NCBI GenBank assembly: GCA_018350325.1
Contig: JAEVLN010000012.1
Location: 889,991 to 953,990, forward strand
Reading direction: 5' to 3'
DNA length: 64,000 bases
Source: Globodera rostochiensis
Lineage: Eukaryota > Nematoda > Chromadorea > Rhabditida > Heteroderidae
Below the pieces are notes generated by a model that worked only from the letters and a program-made list of their open reading frames with translations, was not told the origin of the DNA and did no database searches. Position 1 is the stretch's first letter; every line of letters starts with the position of its first letter. The translations under genes were made by a program, and so were the position numbers. Shown in pieces: positions 35,415 to 47,491 of the stretch.

Positions 35415-37167
35415 TTAAATGCTTCTCGCCTCGTTCTTTTTGTCCGCGTTCAAAAAATCCAACGATTGAAATGCGCTGAAATTGAAGCGGGCGCCGGCGT
35501 CGCGACCGCCGCCCACTGACGGATGGCCGTCGCCGTCGCTTCCCGTGCCGAACAATTTGTCGTAAGACTTACAAATTAAATCAAATTTAATTTTGGGATT
35601 TATGTGAACTGAAATTTACCCCAAACACTTCGTCCACCAGCGCGGCCAATAAATGCGTTTTGCTGGCCCCAATTTGGGCGGTGAAAATTTTGCCGGAAAT
35701 GGCAAAACACCGACAGACAAAGTCCACGCCATCGTCGGGGGTGCCCCAACGACCCTAAAAATAACTTTATAAGGGTTAGAAATTGACACTATAAATCCCC
35801 CCTCCCCGACTTCTGTCCACAAGTCGGAGCATTGCGACAATAAGCGCACAAATTTTGGTGAGCAATTTGTTGTGGAAACGGAGCGGAAGCTGTACTTGGG
35901 GCACAACAATGCGCATCAAACTGAAAGGAAAAGGCAAACAATGTCCGCGCAAAGACGGCTGAGTTAGCTTAGCAATGCAGTTGGACATCACCTGAAGAAT
36001 GTGTCCAGCACTCGGAGATGCACAGGAGGAGATGAAGAAGTACCCTCTCTGGTGGATGCCAAAGGTTGGAGGCCATGTTGGAGAAGGTCGTCGACATAGT
36101 CGAGAGCCCAGCCGAGCAGAGCGTCCTGCAGTTGGCCACGAACGTCGGGCAACGAAATGCTAAATCGACAGGAACTCGATTTTATAAAAAATCCCGGATT
36201 TTTTTGAATTCCCATTGAAACCTCCCGATTTCTGATCTCGACCGATCCAAACATTTTGTTCCATTTTCTTACCCCATATGGCGGATGGGACTGTCCTCGG
36301 GCGCGTTCTGTTGCCATCGGACCAGCGTCAGCACATTCTCCACAACTCGGCTAGCGTTGTGCGGACAAAGTCCGGAGTCGCCACCATTGGGCAGCACAAA
36401 TTGGTTCCATTCGTCGCCGATGCGACGGGCGTCGGCCAACGAGTGCAAAACGGCGGCACTCATCAGACCGAACTCACCGGACGACTGCTGTCGACGCTGA
36501 CAAAGTTGGGGCAGCATGGCAACGACCAGCGACACCAGGTTGGCCAACTGAACGAAGCAAAAGGTGTTTTAACCATATTATACGCTTATCGTTGGCTTAG
36601 TAATCGCTCTGAAATTCTCGAAGCTTTCTAAGAAATTTTGGAAATAATTGCTCGAGTTCATCGGGTCCGTAAATGTTTAATCCAATGTTGTCCTGCCTCT
36701 TTCTCGTCCCGTGCCGCGAAGATGAGTCGCGCAAGGGTCCGTTGGGGCCATTCCTCGCACTCCGACGCCGTCCAACAGAGAATGGCCAACAGTTTTGCGT
36801 TCAATTTGCCCCTAAACAAGCAATGACATCAACAATTCTGGAAGCTTAAAACAGAACTCCAAACAAATTCGAGGAGTTTTTAATGAATTCTTGTCAAGTC
36901 CAAGCTCTCTGTCATTCAATGGAGCCCGGGAGAAACGTCTTCAAACGCTCACCGATTGTCTCCGATCAGCACTGATCGAAGCAAAGTCCATTGAAAGTGA
37001 AGATCGTTGCGGAACTGCTCAAAAAATTGGACGTTTTGCCAATGGGTGGCCGTCGATGATGGCAAATAGGCGCCGAAAACACGACGGAGCAAATCCGAGA
37101 CTAAAGTGTCCTGACCAAAAAAATGGAATAAGAAATTGGCAGGCAAATTCCCCCATTTGCACCCCAA
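35415..37167 (-). CDS. Unidentified helical protein, C-terminal exons
   Basis: Exon-like blocks on the minus strand, N to C: about 37113-36955 (DTLVSDLLRRVFGAYLP…HFQWTLLRSVLIGDN), 36812-36670 (GKLNAKLLAILCWTASECEEWPQ), 36547-36273 (ANLVSLVVAMLPQLCQ…ASRVVENVLTLVRWQQ), 36167-35993 (LPDVRGQLQDALLGWALDYVDDLLQHGL), 35920-35800 (MRIVVPQVQLPLRFHNKLLTKICALIV), 35752-35620 (GVDFVCRCFAISGKIFTAQIGASKTHLLAALVDEVFG) and 35565-35415 ending at a TAA (35417-35415) after a Gly/Asp-rich tail. The blocks are rich in amphipathic helices, like a HEAT/ARM-type scaffold, but I do not recognise the family. The 5' end is not found. Confidence 0.5.
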
Positions 37168-37249
37168 ATTCGACGCCCAATTCCTTTGACCAATTCAAAA
37201 TTTGCACTGGCACTTTAGGCGACTGTAAGTGACCACCACCGCTTGGGGG

Positions 37250-38124
37250 TTGGACATTCATTCTGAAAGGGGCGGGGAGAGACTTTCAAGAAGTTTACAC
37301 CGGTGATCACCACCACCATATTAAATCAAAAATGCGGAAAGAATGGCGACAACGATAATAATTTGGAGCATCTAACCAAACAACGCATAAATGAACCTGA
37401 TTGAACTTTAATCATTTAAAAATTATCGGAGATCGGAATTTTAAACGAGAGAGGACGGAATGAATTGTCTGACACTTTTTTGTTTAAAATACAAACAGTT
37501 CGTAAGTCTGACAATGAAAAGGATATGTGCCTGATTAGATTGCCAAAACGCGTTCCATCCAATCTCTAGTCCGAAATAACATGGAATGAATGAATAATAA
37601 ACATTAATTAAGTCTGACAGTTACCATAATGATATTATAATAAAATCTACAACATCAAAAGGGAAAAAGATAGGCAAAACCGTGACCAGAAAATGTGGAC
37701 AAACCGCTGCAAAACGTACAAATTAGAGGGTAAAAAAGAGAATTCTTCTGGCCACGGTTCGGCAAGGAATTTTTGTCCGATCGTTGGTTTATGACTAAAA
37801 GTCCACTTCATAAGCCTATCCACTGATTTGACAATTTATTTGCGGCCTTCTCTGTCAGTCAAGTCCTATATCTTTGACTTTTGAGTCTCCCGCCGTCCCT
37901 CCCCCTCCGGCGCCGTCCTTTGACTTTTCTGCCGCCGAAGCCTAAAAGTAACCGAACGGTGGTTGGAATTGGCTCATACAAATCTTACAAAAGAAAAGCC
38001 CCCCCCCCCCTAAATTGAGTCATAATCAAAGTCCAAATTTAATTATTATTTCAAAAAATACGCAATTGAACACACTGAAAAAACACCTTGGCCTGTTGAC
38101 CCTCCCCCTCGGGGACATTCGCTT
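37250..38124. other. Intergenic, no gene seen
   Basis: Mixed AT-rich sequence with a poly-C tract near 38000. It probably holds the promoter of the helical gene (minus) and the 3' flank of the thioesterase gene. No supported exon or RNA gene. Confidence 0.5.
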
Positions 38125-39637
38125 TCAAAAAGTCCAAATGTCGCAATGCTCTTGCGGAGTGCTGCCATGCGCACAATCGTATGGAATCAGCATAACTAAA
38201 GCAGAAAACACTAAAATATATTAAAATAGAGAAATGTATACCATTTTTGTTGAAAATGCTCAACGCCTGCCACGTCATATCGCCTAAAAGTCGGAGGGAT
38301 TGGATTAATTCAAGTAAATTTTTACAGAAAAATAAAATCATTTCCCGAAAAGAGTTTTGAGCCAAAAAAATGTACAAAAGTCGGCCATACCGTAAGTGTA
38401 CGGGACCAACGGGTCATTGTGCCCATGGCCCAAAAAAATGGGCGTTTGTCGATTGGCCGTCGTATTTTTCTCCTAAAATTGCAATTGTTTAAATTAAATG
38501 ATTTGAATAAATTACGTCCAAAACCCGGTCTCTCTGCAGAAGGAACCCGGACATGGCAAAGATGGCACCAAGCGGCTGATCAAAAGTGAGTCCCGCCTAA
38601 ATTATGGACAGACACTCTTTGAGTGTTCGATTAAGCCAAAATATCGATTCGTCTAATTTCCAATTTTAATGCTTTTCACAACTAGAGCCCGGACTGGATC
38701 TGTATCCAAACCTGGATTTTTCTGGACTCCAGATCCAGAGTCCAGGTATTTTCGTCGAAGCACCCTGGATCTGGATATCCAGAAAACCTAGATTTCTAAT
38801 CCAGCTAAATTCAGATCAAGGTCATTACCAAAATCCAGAAAGGTCATTTCCATAATCCAAATCCAGGATTTATCAAAATTCCAGGGCTCTACTCACAACT
38901 CACATAAATGGCCAAAGCGGCGCCCATAGAAAATCCCCCGAGGACAATCCGCCGAGAGGGAATACCGGCCGCTATTTCGTCTCGGATCATTCCTAAAAAA
39001 GCGAATTCCGACTAATTATTGTAAAAATGAGACATTTTTTAACGGAATATTCGGAAGAAATTTGTCTAAACTATAAATAAATAAATGCTCACCATGCACA
39101 AAGTTTTTTGCTTGCTCAATGCCCTCGTTATCCTAAATTAATTGTTCATTCATTAAAAAGCCATTTCTTCGATGGGTAACCTCGGGCGAATTTTCGGACA
39201 GTCCAATTATGTCGTACCTTTGCAAAACAAAAAAAAAATTGTAAAGAAAAGTTGGGCGAAAATGCAATAACCAAGCCGGCATGCCTAAATGTGCTCGCAT
39301 TATTTTTTGGTTAAAAAAATTATAATTCCTACGCATTCCGTAGTTGAGAGTGACCGGTCGACTTTGCGCGTTTGGGAAAATGCTTTTCATGTAGGGAATT
39401 CGAATTTCGTTTTTGATCACGCTAAAATGAAAAGAAAGGGGCAAATGTCTCTCAAAGACAAATCAAACGCTAATTACCTCGCCCATCCGTCGCCCTGATC
39501 GCCAAGCCCGTGAAAAAAGATCAGCTAAAAAATCGGTTAAAAAATGTTTTTATATTATTCGACAAAATGCATACACTGGCTGTGTGGGTTGCGGTCGCTT
39601 TGATAATGATTGGCGGTGCAATTTGGGAAGCCGCCAT
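38125..39637 (-). CDS. Acyl-protein thioesterase (APT1/LYPLA family)
   Basis: Exons 39637-39575, 39524-39478, 39421-39335, 39217-39181, 39132-39093, 38992-38904, 38575-38525, 38472-38391, 38283-38242 and 38195-38125 give 202 codons plus stop. The alpha/beta-hydrolase motifs are in order: FFHGLGDQGDGWA near the N-terminus, YDIIGLSENSPE, then the nucleophile elbow GGFSMGAA (Ser113), GHNDPLVP (Asp158) and CAHG (His189). The enzyme removes palmitate from proteins in the cytosol. The exon 3/4 junction closes only with a GC donor at 39334 or a one-base error. The natural C-terminal helix (WTFLKANVPEG) is split by the TGA at 38127-38125: one extra T in the five-T run would read through it. The intron 38576-38903 holds a hAT-like MITE. 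Confidence 0.85.
38683..38891. mobile_element. 209-bp hAT-like MITE in thioesterase intron
   Basis: Ends TAGAGCCC…GGGCTCTA form inverted repeats, flanked by TTCACAAC (38675-38682) and CTCACAAC (38892-38899), an 8-bp duplication with one mismatch. The interior is built of CTGGATCTGGATATCCAGA-type palindromic words. Its right flank lies only five bases from the donor of exon 38992-38904. Confidence 0.8.
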
Positions 39638-39732
39638 GCTTTTATCGTTGAAAATTAACAAAAAAACAAATATTAGGGATGTATTTTTTGCTTTTAAAAT
39701 CGGTTCTTATTTCAATATTTATTCATTAAAAA

Positions 39733-39811
39733 TAGAGAATTTAAAGCGGTTTTTGAATCGGTTCAAATTTTTGAAAATTAAGGGAAAAACGACTTAAGTA
39801 ACAAGCCGGGC
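39733..39811 (+). repeat. About 78-bp duplicated segment, copy 1
   Basis: GAGAATTTAAAGCG…TTGAATCGGTTCAAATTTT and the following AAGG(G)AAAAACGACTT…AAGTAACAA match 40779-40856 with a few differences. It lies just upstream of the thioesterase ATG. Confidence 0.85.
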
Positions 39812-40179
39812 TGAAAGGACGCGTAGCGGCCCGCCTTGATTTGGTGCCATTTTTTGATGATTTATTGGGCACAGTGCGAAGAAGAATGGAATGATCGGTC
39901 CAATAACACCCCCCCCCCCCTCATCGTTGCCCCCTCCCCCCACAGATCGTGTTTAGCGTGTAAAAAACCATCTAATTTACATTTTGGAAGGGAGTCCTAT
40001 AAACGTACATAAATGAAAATGGTTAGGGAGCGGGGCGCGGCTACATTTTGTCTATTTTACATTTCGCTTGCATAAATTCATTTTTCTTTTTTGTAAATTT
40101 GCCCGAGTCCCCCCAGGCCAAAAAAAATTGTATCGAATAATTAGAGATTTAAAAAAAGAGTAAAGAAATTCGGGTTTGG

Positions 40180-40380
40180 AGTAGAGACCGGCGGTAACGG
40201 GATTCCCGCGGGAAAAGTGCGGGATTCCCAGTCCCGTTCCCGCACTTTTTTGCCGAGCGAGATTTTTTGCAAGGAAAAAAGTGAAAAACGCGGGAATCCC
40301 GCGCGGGATTCCCGTCCCGCACTTTTAGAATTCCCGATCCCGCAATTTTGATTTAGCATTTTTCCCGTTCCCGCAAATAA
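40180..40380. repeat. GC-rich palindromic repeat
   Basis: Repeated CGGGATTCCCG / GTGCGGGATTCCC words in both orientations can fold on themselves. No coding capacity; origin unknown. Confidence 0.75.
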
Positions 40381-40689
40381 TCCTTGGCGAAGTGTTTCAA
40401 AAATTTAACAATCCAATTTTCGGCATCAAATTTAAAAAGTGCCATATCTTGAGTTTCTGGTTCTTTTGGCATAAACTTGCATCAGGTACGTAGGCAGAAA
40501 ATATTTTCGAGGAGGGGGGGGGGGGGGGTCGGAAAAATTGTTCCGGTCCGAATGTCGAATAGTACAAAAAGCTCGAGTTCGACCAAAAATTTACCAATTT
40601 CCTATTATGACCATTTTTCAATTGCCATAGACTTTTATTAATCTGTGGACACCCCCCCCCCCTATGGTTTTGCGGCTCTATTGCAGTTC

Positions 40690-40770
40690 TCACGACCATA
40701 AAAAGTTTACACGGCCATAAAACGTTTACACGACCATAACATTAACATTTCACACGACCATAACGTCAAT
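40690..40770 (+). repeat. Short tandem ACACGACCATAA repeat
   Basis: Four imperfect copies of a unit around (T)TTACACGACCATAA(A). Followed at 40779-40856 by the second copy of the 39733 segment. Confidence 0.75.
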
Positions 40771-40778
40771 AGGAAAAA

Positions 40779-40856
40779 ATTGAGAATTTAAAGCGAGTGT
40801 TGAATCGGTTCAAATTTTGAAAATTAAGGAAAAAACGACTTTTTAAGTAACAAAAG
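40779..40856 (+). repeat. About 78-bp duplicated segment, copy 2
   Basis: Second copy of 39733-39811; here it is not next to a gene start. Confidence 0.85.
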
Positions 40857-41544
40857 CCGGATATAATAAAGAAAGCTTCATAATGGTTTCTGCGTATAAT
40901 TTTTTTGTAGATTCGTGCATTAGAGAGTTCTCATATGAAAGTCTTGTTGCAAAAACAACTAATCTAAGAAATGTTTGATACGAAATTGTTGGCTAACACA
41001 AGAACATTTTATTCACCATATTTATTTTTGTAAATTACCGATAGAATTTGGAGGAGAAAGGGAAACAATGAGAAAATGAGGGTGGAGAAAGCACAAGACT
41101 ACCGAATAAAGCATGGGAAAGGTCGAGAACCAGTTTTTTTTTTTGCAGATGACATTGAGGAAATGGGCAAATGAGCTCAAGAACAAATACGTGGACAAAA
41201 AACGAATGACGGATCGATGGCCAAGAGAGGTGTAATCCTCCACAAATCAGTCTTTGGTTTGACAAATTTTGGGGTCCCGGCCTTCCAAGCCCGTTTCAAG
41301 GCAAAAGTGGCCGGTCCGTCATTGGATTTTGGTTCGTGAAGGTGAGGGTAAATGCAACAAGCCTTAGGCACGAGAAGAATTTCTTCGTCTTTAAGATTTT
41401 CATTTTTAAAATTAATTACAAATTGCTTGAGGCTTGGGGGGAGGGGAGGTGGGGACATCGAGGGGAAGAGAGAGGTTCTTTTCTTTTGGACGGACGGACG
41501 GATGAATGGTTGGCCTTTTTGAGTAAGTACAACGGTTGGCGGGC

Positions 41545-44500
41545 TCACTTCCTGTCAGTCGATTTGTTTTCCAATCGCTTTAGGCGTACTTAAAATTAAA
41601 ATAAGTTACCCCTCCGGCGGTTGCCCCCCCCATCGTCAAACTTACGCCTTTCGTAATTCCTTTCCAACGCCTCGCCCACCCGATTTCGGGCTTCCATCGA
41701 CTGCAACGAAACGCCGACTCGGAGCAGTGAATCGTTGTCCTCCACACTGAGCATAATGTCCTAAACGGAAAGGCATAAAAGAGTGAACAATTCAAATTAA
41801 AAAACCATTTCAATCTGATTGCCCAGTACGGTCTGCCTCTGAAAAAACAAAAATTAAAAGTTCCTCCACAATCCCTTTAAATGGTCTTAATTTCTGAAAG
41901 TTTCCCATTTCCATGCAATTAACGCATATTAAAAAGGTGAAGCCTAGCCGAACTTCCCTCATTTAAAAACACCTGATTTTCGGCATGTAACTCCACCAGA
42001 GACTGCGTTTGTAGGGTGGCCCTGAGAAGTTTGGCCACCATTTCGGGGCTGATAAAGTTGGACTCGACGTTCAACACCTTCAGCGTCCCGCTCTGCTCGA
42101 TCAGCTCGACCAGCGGCTTAATTTGCCAAAAAATCATACGGAAAATTGTTTTCAAAAATTAATTGTATCGAATAATAATTAGTTAAAAAAGAGTAAAGAA
42201 TTTTGGTCGAAACGTAAATTGGCATTACCCTGGCCTCCTGATCGGAGATTGCCGTGTTGGCCATGTGCAGCTTCTTCAGGTGCTTGGATTTGCATGCCGC
42301 TCTGATCATCGTTCGGATGCGTTCCTTGGACACCCGCTTCATGTTGTTGATGTTGATCTCCTCCAACGCCATGTCGTCACTTTCTAACCTCCTGCAAATG
42401 GTACAAACAGAAGAGTAGGCCGAATATACGTTCAATTCAAACTTATAAGAACAAAAAATGGAGTTTTTTAATTTCTGAACATTTGCCTGGTGCACTCCTC
42501 CACATCCGTCACATTCTCGGGCTCGTCCGGCACCACGCGGGGCTGAAATGCTTTGATCACGCCGCTGAAGGAAATGCCGGTCTCCTCGTTTTGCCCCTTT
42601 CCCTTCAGCGCATTGTAATATTGGGGTTGATTGAGTACATTGTGCATGCCTAAATGACCCCCAAGGGGTTGATTGAGTACATTGTGCATGCCACCCCCAA
42701 GGGGTTGATTGAGTACATTGTGCATGCCTAAATGACCCCCAAGGGGTTGATTGAGTACATTGTGCATGCCTACAGGATTGAGTACATTGTGCATGCCTAA
42801 ATGACCCCCAAGGGGTTGATTGAGTACATTGTGCATGCCACCCCCAAGGGGTTGATTGAGTACATTGTGCATGCCTAAATGACCCCCAAGGGGTTGATTG
42901 AGTACATTGTGCATGCCTAAATGACCCCCAAGGGGTTGATTGAGTACATTGTGCATGCCTAAATGACCCCCTAATTGAATGAGAACCGAAGAAAGTAAAT
43001 CCTTAAAAATGCCAGAATAACCTAAAATGCCGGCCAAATCAACCAGATCCCGTTCGGGTGCATGCGATTCAGTGCCTTTTCAATGATGGAGTCGTCATTT
43101 CTGCCCCCGCGGGGTTGGCCTTCGCCCTCAGTTTCCTCGTCCTCCGCCTCTTCCTCATCTTCGTCGTCCACGTCCAACTCAATTGGCATCTGAATTTGGC
43201 AAATCGTTCAAATTTTAGCGAGTTCAGAAAGAAACAAAAATTACATAATTGTCAAATAAACCAAATTTCCCGTCAAAAAGTTGGAAGTTTACCTGCATTT
43301 CCCGCTTCCCGTCCGACCCCAACTTGGCCACCGGTTCGTCCTTGGGCTCAAAAACTTTTCCTGCAAAATTTTGTTTTTTGTTGGAAAAATTGGTCTGTTT
43401 AACCCAACGAATTAAAACCTCTTTTTACGCCGGGCGCAAATGGAACTGTCTCCTCCCAATCCTCCTCATTTTTGGCCTTCTCTTGGAGATAATGGAGCAG
43501 TTTCTCGCGTTGGAAGGGTCCGGTCGGCTTTTTGTCCGTTTGGTCGCGACATCGTTGGGAAGGCGGCAGCAGCGAGTTCTGAAAGTCTTTTATATTTATA
43601 TTCTTTATTTGTTTTTATAAAAATAGCAAAGTATATTTTGGGGAGCCTGCCTCCTTTTTGTCCTATTAACTGCATCAATTTGCATTTGCAACTCCACCAA
43701 CATCCGGGTCAAAGTCGTTGTTCAACTCCTCGAGCTCGTCCGTGTTCAGGTTGGACAACAACCCTTCGATGTCTTTGTCGTCGTAATTGCTCAAGTCCCG
43801 GCCGTAATATTTGTCGCCGCCGACAGCACCGCTCGTCAGGCCGCCGACGCCGCCCGTCCGTGCGGCCAATGGTTGCTTTGACGCCGCCAGCGTTTTCTCC
43901 TCCGCGTAATAACTGAAGAAAAACAAACATTTTTCATCAAAAATATAATCACCAAATTTTTTGTTTTGTTTTTAGGAATAATCGTGTCGGGAAGGGAACA
44001 AACACAAATCTTATGCTTTTGCACCAGGAACCACTGGATTTCTAACAAAAAAAAAATCGAATTTAAATCCGCAAAAGGCTAACTCCCCCCGACAAAATTT
44101 GATCCCGATCATCTCGGGTTTAATCCCCGCCAATCCGATCCCGCTTTACTCTAATTTTTGCAAAATGAAGTTTTCACACAGAAATGGAGCTTTTTTGCCT
44201 GCAAAATGAGGCTTTTGAACATTGAAATCCTGGTAATTGAGGAAATCGCAAAATTTTAAATTTTAAACTTATTCGTTTGAATATACTTTTACTTCGAAGT
44301 TTGAACCCCAGCCAATTTGGATAATAATGCTTAAAAAAATAAATGAAAATGTTTGATGAATGGCTTCTTACCCCCCCCCCCCCCCCGCCGGCGGGTGAGA
44401 GGAGATGGATGGCCCATTCCCTTCCCTCTCCTTCCGTTTAACACTTTCCCTGCACTTTATTGATTACTTTAGCACCCCTAATCGCAGCACAAAGCCTCCA

Positions 44501-44918
44501 GGCCACCCGTCCCATCGACGGGCGATGAGCGAGTGGACGGACGGACCCCCCCCCCCCTCAATAAGCCCCCCCCCCTCTCTTCATTCATTGTCACTGGCCA
44601 AATGCTGGCTGCACATGTGCTATTATGATTATTATTTGTTGTGTTGCTACTGCTGCTGCTGTCTGCCCCTCTCTTTATAAACGATGCATTTGTTGATGAA
44701 TAATTGTTTCGGCGGTTGGGGGGGGGGGGGAGGGATTTGTGAAGGGACACGTGCGGAATAGGCAAATTGCATCCGGAAAATGACACCCCCCCCCCTTTTA
44801 ATTCATTAACAATTTGCTTAAAGACCAATCAAAGGAATCTCTCAATCAATTCGATCAAACAAAAAGTTTTCGGCACTGAAAATTTACATAAGAAAAATAC
44901 TCACTCGCTTTTGCTCAT
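41545..44918 (-). CDS. Tropomodulin
   Basis: Exons 44918-44905, 43912-43702, 43578-43419, 43360-43293, 43189-43022, 42649-42481, 42391-42229, 42116-41973, 41838-41806, 41760-41646 and 41588-41545. N-terminal tropomyosin/actin-binding part: MSKSDYYAEEK, then DKDIEGLLSNLNTDELEELN and NSLLPPSQRCRDQT…PTGPFQREKLL…VPFAPG. An acidic linker follows, then the leucine-rich cap: DLVDLAGIL|GMHNVLNQPQYYNALKG, EININNMKRVSKERI, LKVLNVESNFISPEMVAKLL and a basic tail. Tropomodulin caps actin filament pointed ends. About 429 residues once one base is restored: within 43189-43022 the frame must shift by one between MHP and DLVDLAG, where a GGG (about 43046-43048) should be GGGG; the exon length (168) also needs one more base to fit the next phase. 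The intron 43021-42650 holds the acceptor minisatellite. Large first intron 43913-44904. Confidence 0.88.
42625..42972 (-). repeat. Minisatellite multiplying a tropomodulin exon start
   Basis: Nine copies of a unit of 42 bp (variants 36 and 27 bp). On the minus strand each encodes LGGHLGMHNVLNQP or a shorter form, and the 42-bp form includes TCATTTAG directly before GC ATG CAC, i.e. the splice acceptor of exon 42649-42481. All unit lengths are multiples of three, so the array stays open in the tropomodulin frame. The copy nearest the following exon, with acceptor at 42650, gives the canonical protein. Confidence 0.93.
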
Positions 44919-44929
44919 GCCCGTGACAA

Positions 44930-47491
44930 ATGTTTGTGGTTATAATTGTCGTTTAGGTGACCAAAAAGAATTGCAAAAATAAATGGGACGGTCGGGCGGA
45001 CGGGCGGGAATGGCAAGAAGCAAATAATTAATATACAGAAGAAATAATTTCTTAATTTTGATCCATTTACATATTATTCGAAGAAAAAAGCTGACAAAAA
45101 TGGCTGGTTTAACCCCAATTTTATGCCGGTTAAATGAAATGGTCCTAAAAATGTACGCCGAACGGACGGATGAGAGATGGTATTTTGGAAGGCCGGATAG
45201 AGAGGCCCCGGGCCAGAGAGTTTGGGAGGGATCAATCGATCAAATGTTTTTTTCTGCTTGGGATAAACGCGAGCGAGTCGGATGTTTGACAGCTGAGCCG
45301 AATCGGCAGAGCGTCGCACAGCTGGCGCGGGGGGGGGAGGGAGTCTCCCCCCCGGCGTTGCCCCTCCAGTGTTCGGACACATACTCAAGACCGGAGGGGG
45401 GGGGGGGCAAGGCTAAAGTGTAAGAGGACGCAGTGGCAACTCAATCCACCCCATTCATTTAATACATCCGCTTGGAGGAGGCCGAAATGAGTGGGTTCAT
45501 CTGACGGTGGAGCAAATGCTGCACACAAACAGCTCGGTGATGAGAGAGGAGGGCGAATAATCAGTCGAGAATGGACTGACTGAATAAGAGGGGAGGGGAG
45601 GGGGGGGACGAATTGTGGAAGAACGGAAAAGAGAAGCGATGGGACAAACGATCGAATGGCAGTGAAAGTAAAAGCGCTGAATGAAATGGGCCGAGATGGA
45701 AAGAGAAAGCAAAGAAAGTGAATGGCGGCAGAGAAGAGCAGATCAAAGGACCAAAGCAGCGAATGAATCGATGAAAACGATCGTTCCCTTTGCGGCGGTT
45801 TTTTGTCAGAAATTTTGGAAATTTTCGCGCATTGGGCACAAATTCAGTCAATTACGCCCCGGGCATTGATTGGTGCACTTCTGCTGCAGAAGACGCGGGT
45901 AGACGGACCAATTTAATTTTTTAGCCGAGGGGTCGCCGTAAATGGCGAATATTAACATCAGATTTAATACATAAAATGTATTTAGGTATGTGTCAGGCTT
46001 TCAGAATCCGAATCAGACCTTTTATTTTGACTTTAAATCTCAAAATTAAAATCAATTTTAAAAATGATACAAATCGCTCATTTTTGTATAAGGATGACTT
46101 TATAATCTACATCTTAGCCGTCTAAAATGCAACAACTTTTAAAGCAATATTAGGCGCACTAATTATAATCATTAGGAAATTCGTTTAAAATATATGTTTC
46201 AAAATTTATTTATAAAATTTGCAAATCACCAAAGCGTTTAAATGATGTAAAAGTCAGTTTTCGAAAAGTTCCGGTCAAATTCTAAAATACTCAAATAGTT
46301 GGTTGCTTTATATATTTCTTTATAAATTTAGCATTTAAACTATTTAATAAGTAGTTTTCTCAAGTACACTTTTTAAGTTTAACATTTGGGCGGTCATTAT
46401 TGCTCTGTCCATGAAATTTGAATAATTAGGGGGGGGGGGGCGCCGGGGGCTTGTCCATTCCGAAATTGTGCACATTTTGTCCGACCGGTTTTCTCTTCCG
46501 GATTTGGGGCTATTAGCGTGGGGTAACGACGTCCATTCCATCCAATGCTCCCCCCCCCCCACTTTTTGGATGGAATAAGCAAATCATTCCCCCCCCCCCA
46601 AAAATCCGTTTTGGCTCGGAGAGAATACGGAGAAACTTTCCAGTTTTGTTGTTGTCGTTCGTCGTTACTTTAAAGTTTGAACACAACAAATCCCAAAGCA
46701 TACCAAATAATTAAAAATGTTTATTAATGCAATTAAAATGCTTTTGCAAACAAAAAACGCGTTTTATTAATATTTTTATAGAGGTCGACCGGTCCGGAGG
46801 ACCTCCCGGGGGTTTCGGCCCGGGCGATTTTGGAAAAAATGCTACCCGGGCTTTTTGACCCGGGCCCCCGGTGACCTGATTAAACCCGGGCATTCCTGGC
46901 GGCCTGACTCTCTGATTTTAATCAAACTGAATACTTTAAATTACACGACCTCAACCAATATTCTGACAAATTTTCTTCAAAGAATTGTGAGGATCGTTTA
47001 AATTGTGTTAATTGACCGATGAAGTGTCTCTATACCGGACACCTGTTGACGGAAATTCATTCAAAAATCCCCGCGAGCGATTCCCGCCCTTCCCACTTGA
47101 CCAAAATGGGGCATTCTTTTTGCACATTGAGGGCGGATGGAGCAATGGGAAGGGCATTTTGCACTGAATTCGCCCGTTTCCTTGCTTTACGTTGGATCAA
47201 CCAAAGTTTCTGATCAACCGGGACGGGACCGGCTATAAAAAGTTGGCTGCCGTTCCCCGGCTGACCGGATGTCCCAAACCGCCCATTAACCGCGTCCAAT
47301 AGAGCCGCCCGCTGGGATTGATCCCCAATAAGTTACGATTATTTTCAGATGATTGGGGGGTGGGGGCAAGTGTTTTTCTGGGCCAAAAGTGATCCGATCA
47401 GAGCAGCGGATCGATTGCTACCCGATCATTTTGAAGCGATCGCAAAAACTTTAATCCCGGGCCATAATATTTAGCCTAAATTGTTTAAGAA
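44930..47491. other. Long intergenic / divergent promoter region
   Basis: Between the tropomodulin 5' end and the collagen start. It contains several poly-G/poly-C tracts (44719, 45329, 45399, 46430, 46550), a purine-rich block with AGAGGGGAGGGG words (45540-45770) and an AT-rich stretch (46000-46380). 46780-46910 has palindromic CCCGGGC(C)-rich words. No gene supported. Confidence 0.5.
47234..47243 (+). promoter_or_regulatory. TATA-like box upstream of collagen
   Basis: CTATAAAAAG at this position is the clearest TATA-like word upstream of the collagen ATG at 47492. It is about 250 bp away, so it would imply a long leader or a spliced 5' end; assignment is tentative. Confidence 0.3.

Noticed and set aside
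45058..45423. 121-codon plus-strand open frame upstream of tropomodulin
   Set aside because: No family resemblance, ends in poly-G tracts, and overlaps an equally open frame on the other strand.
47019..47299. Overlapping open frames of 64 and 80 codons on both strands before the collagen gene
   Set aside because: Neither shows a domain or in-phase neighbours; treated as promoter DNA.
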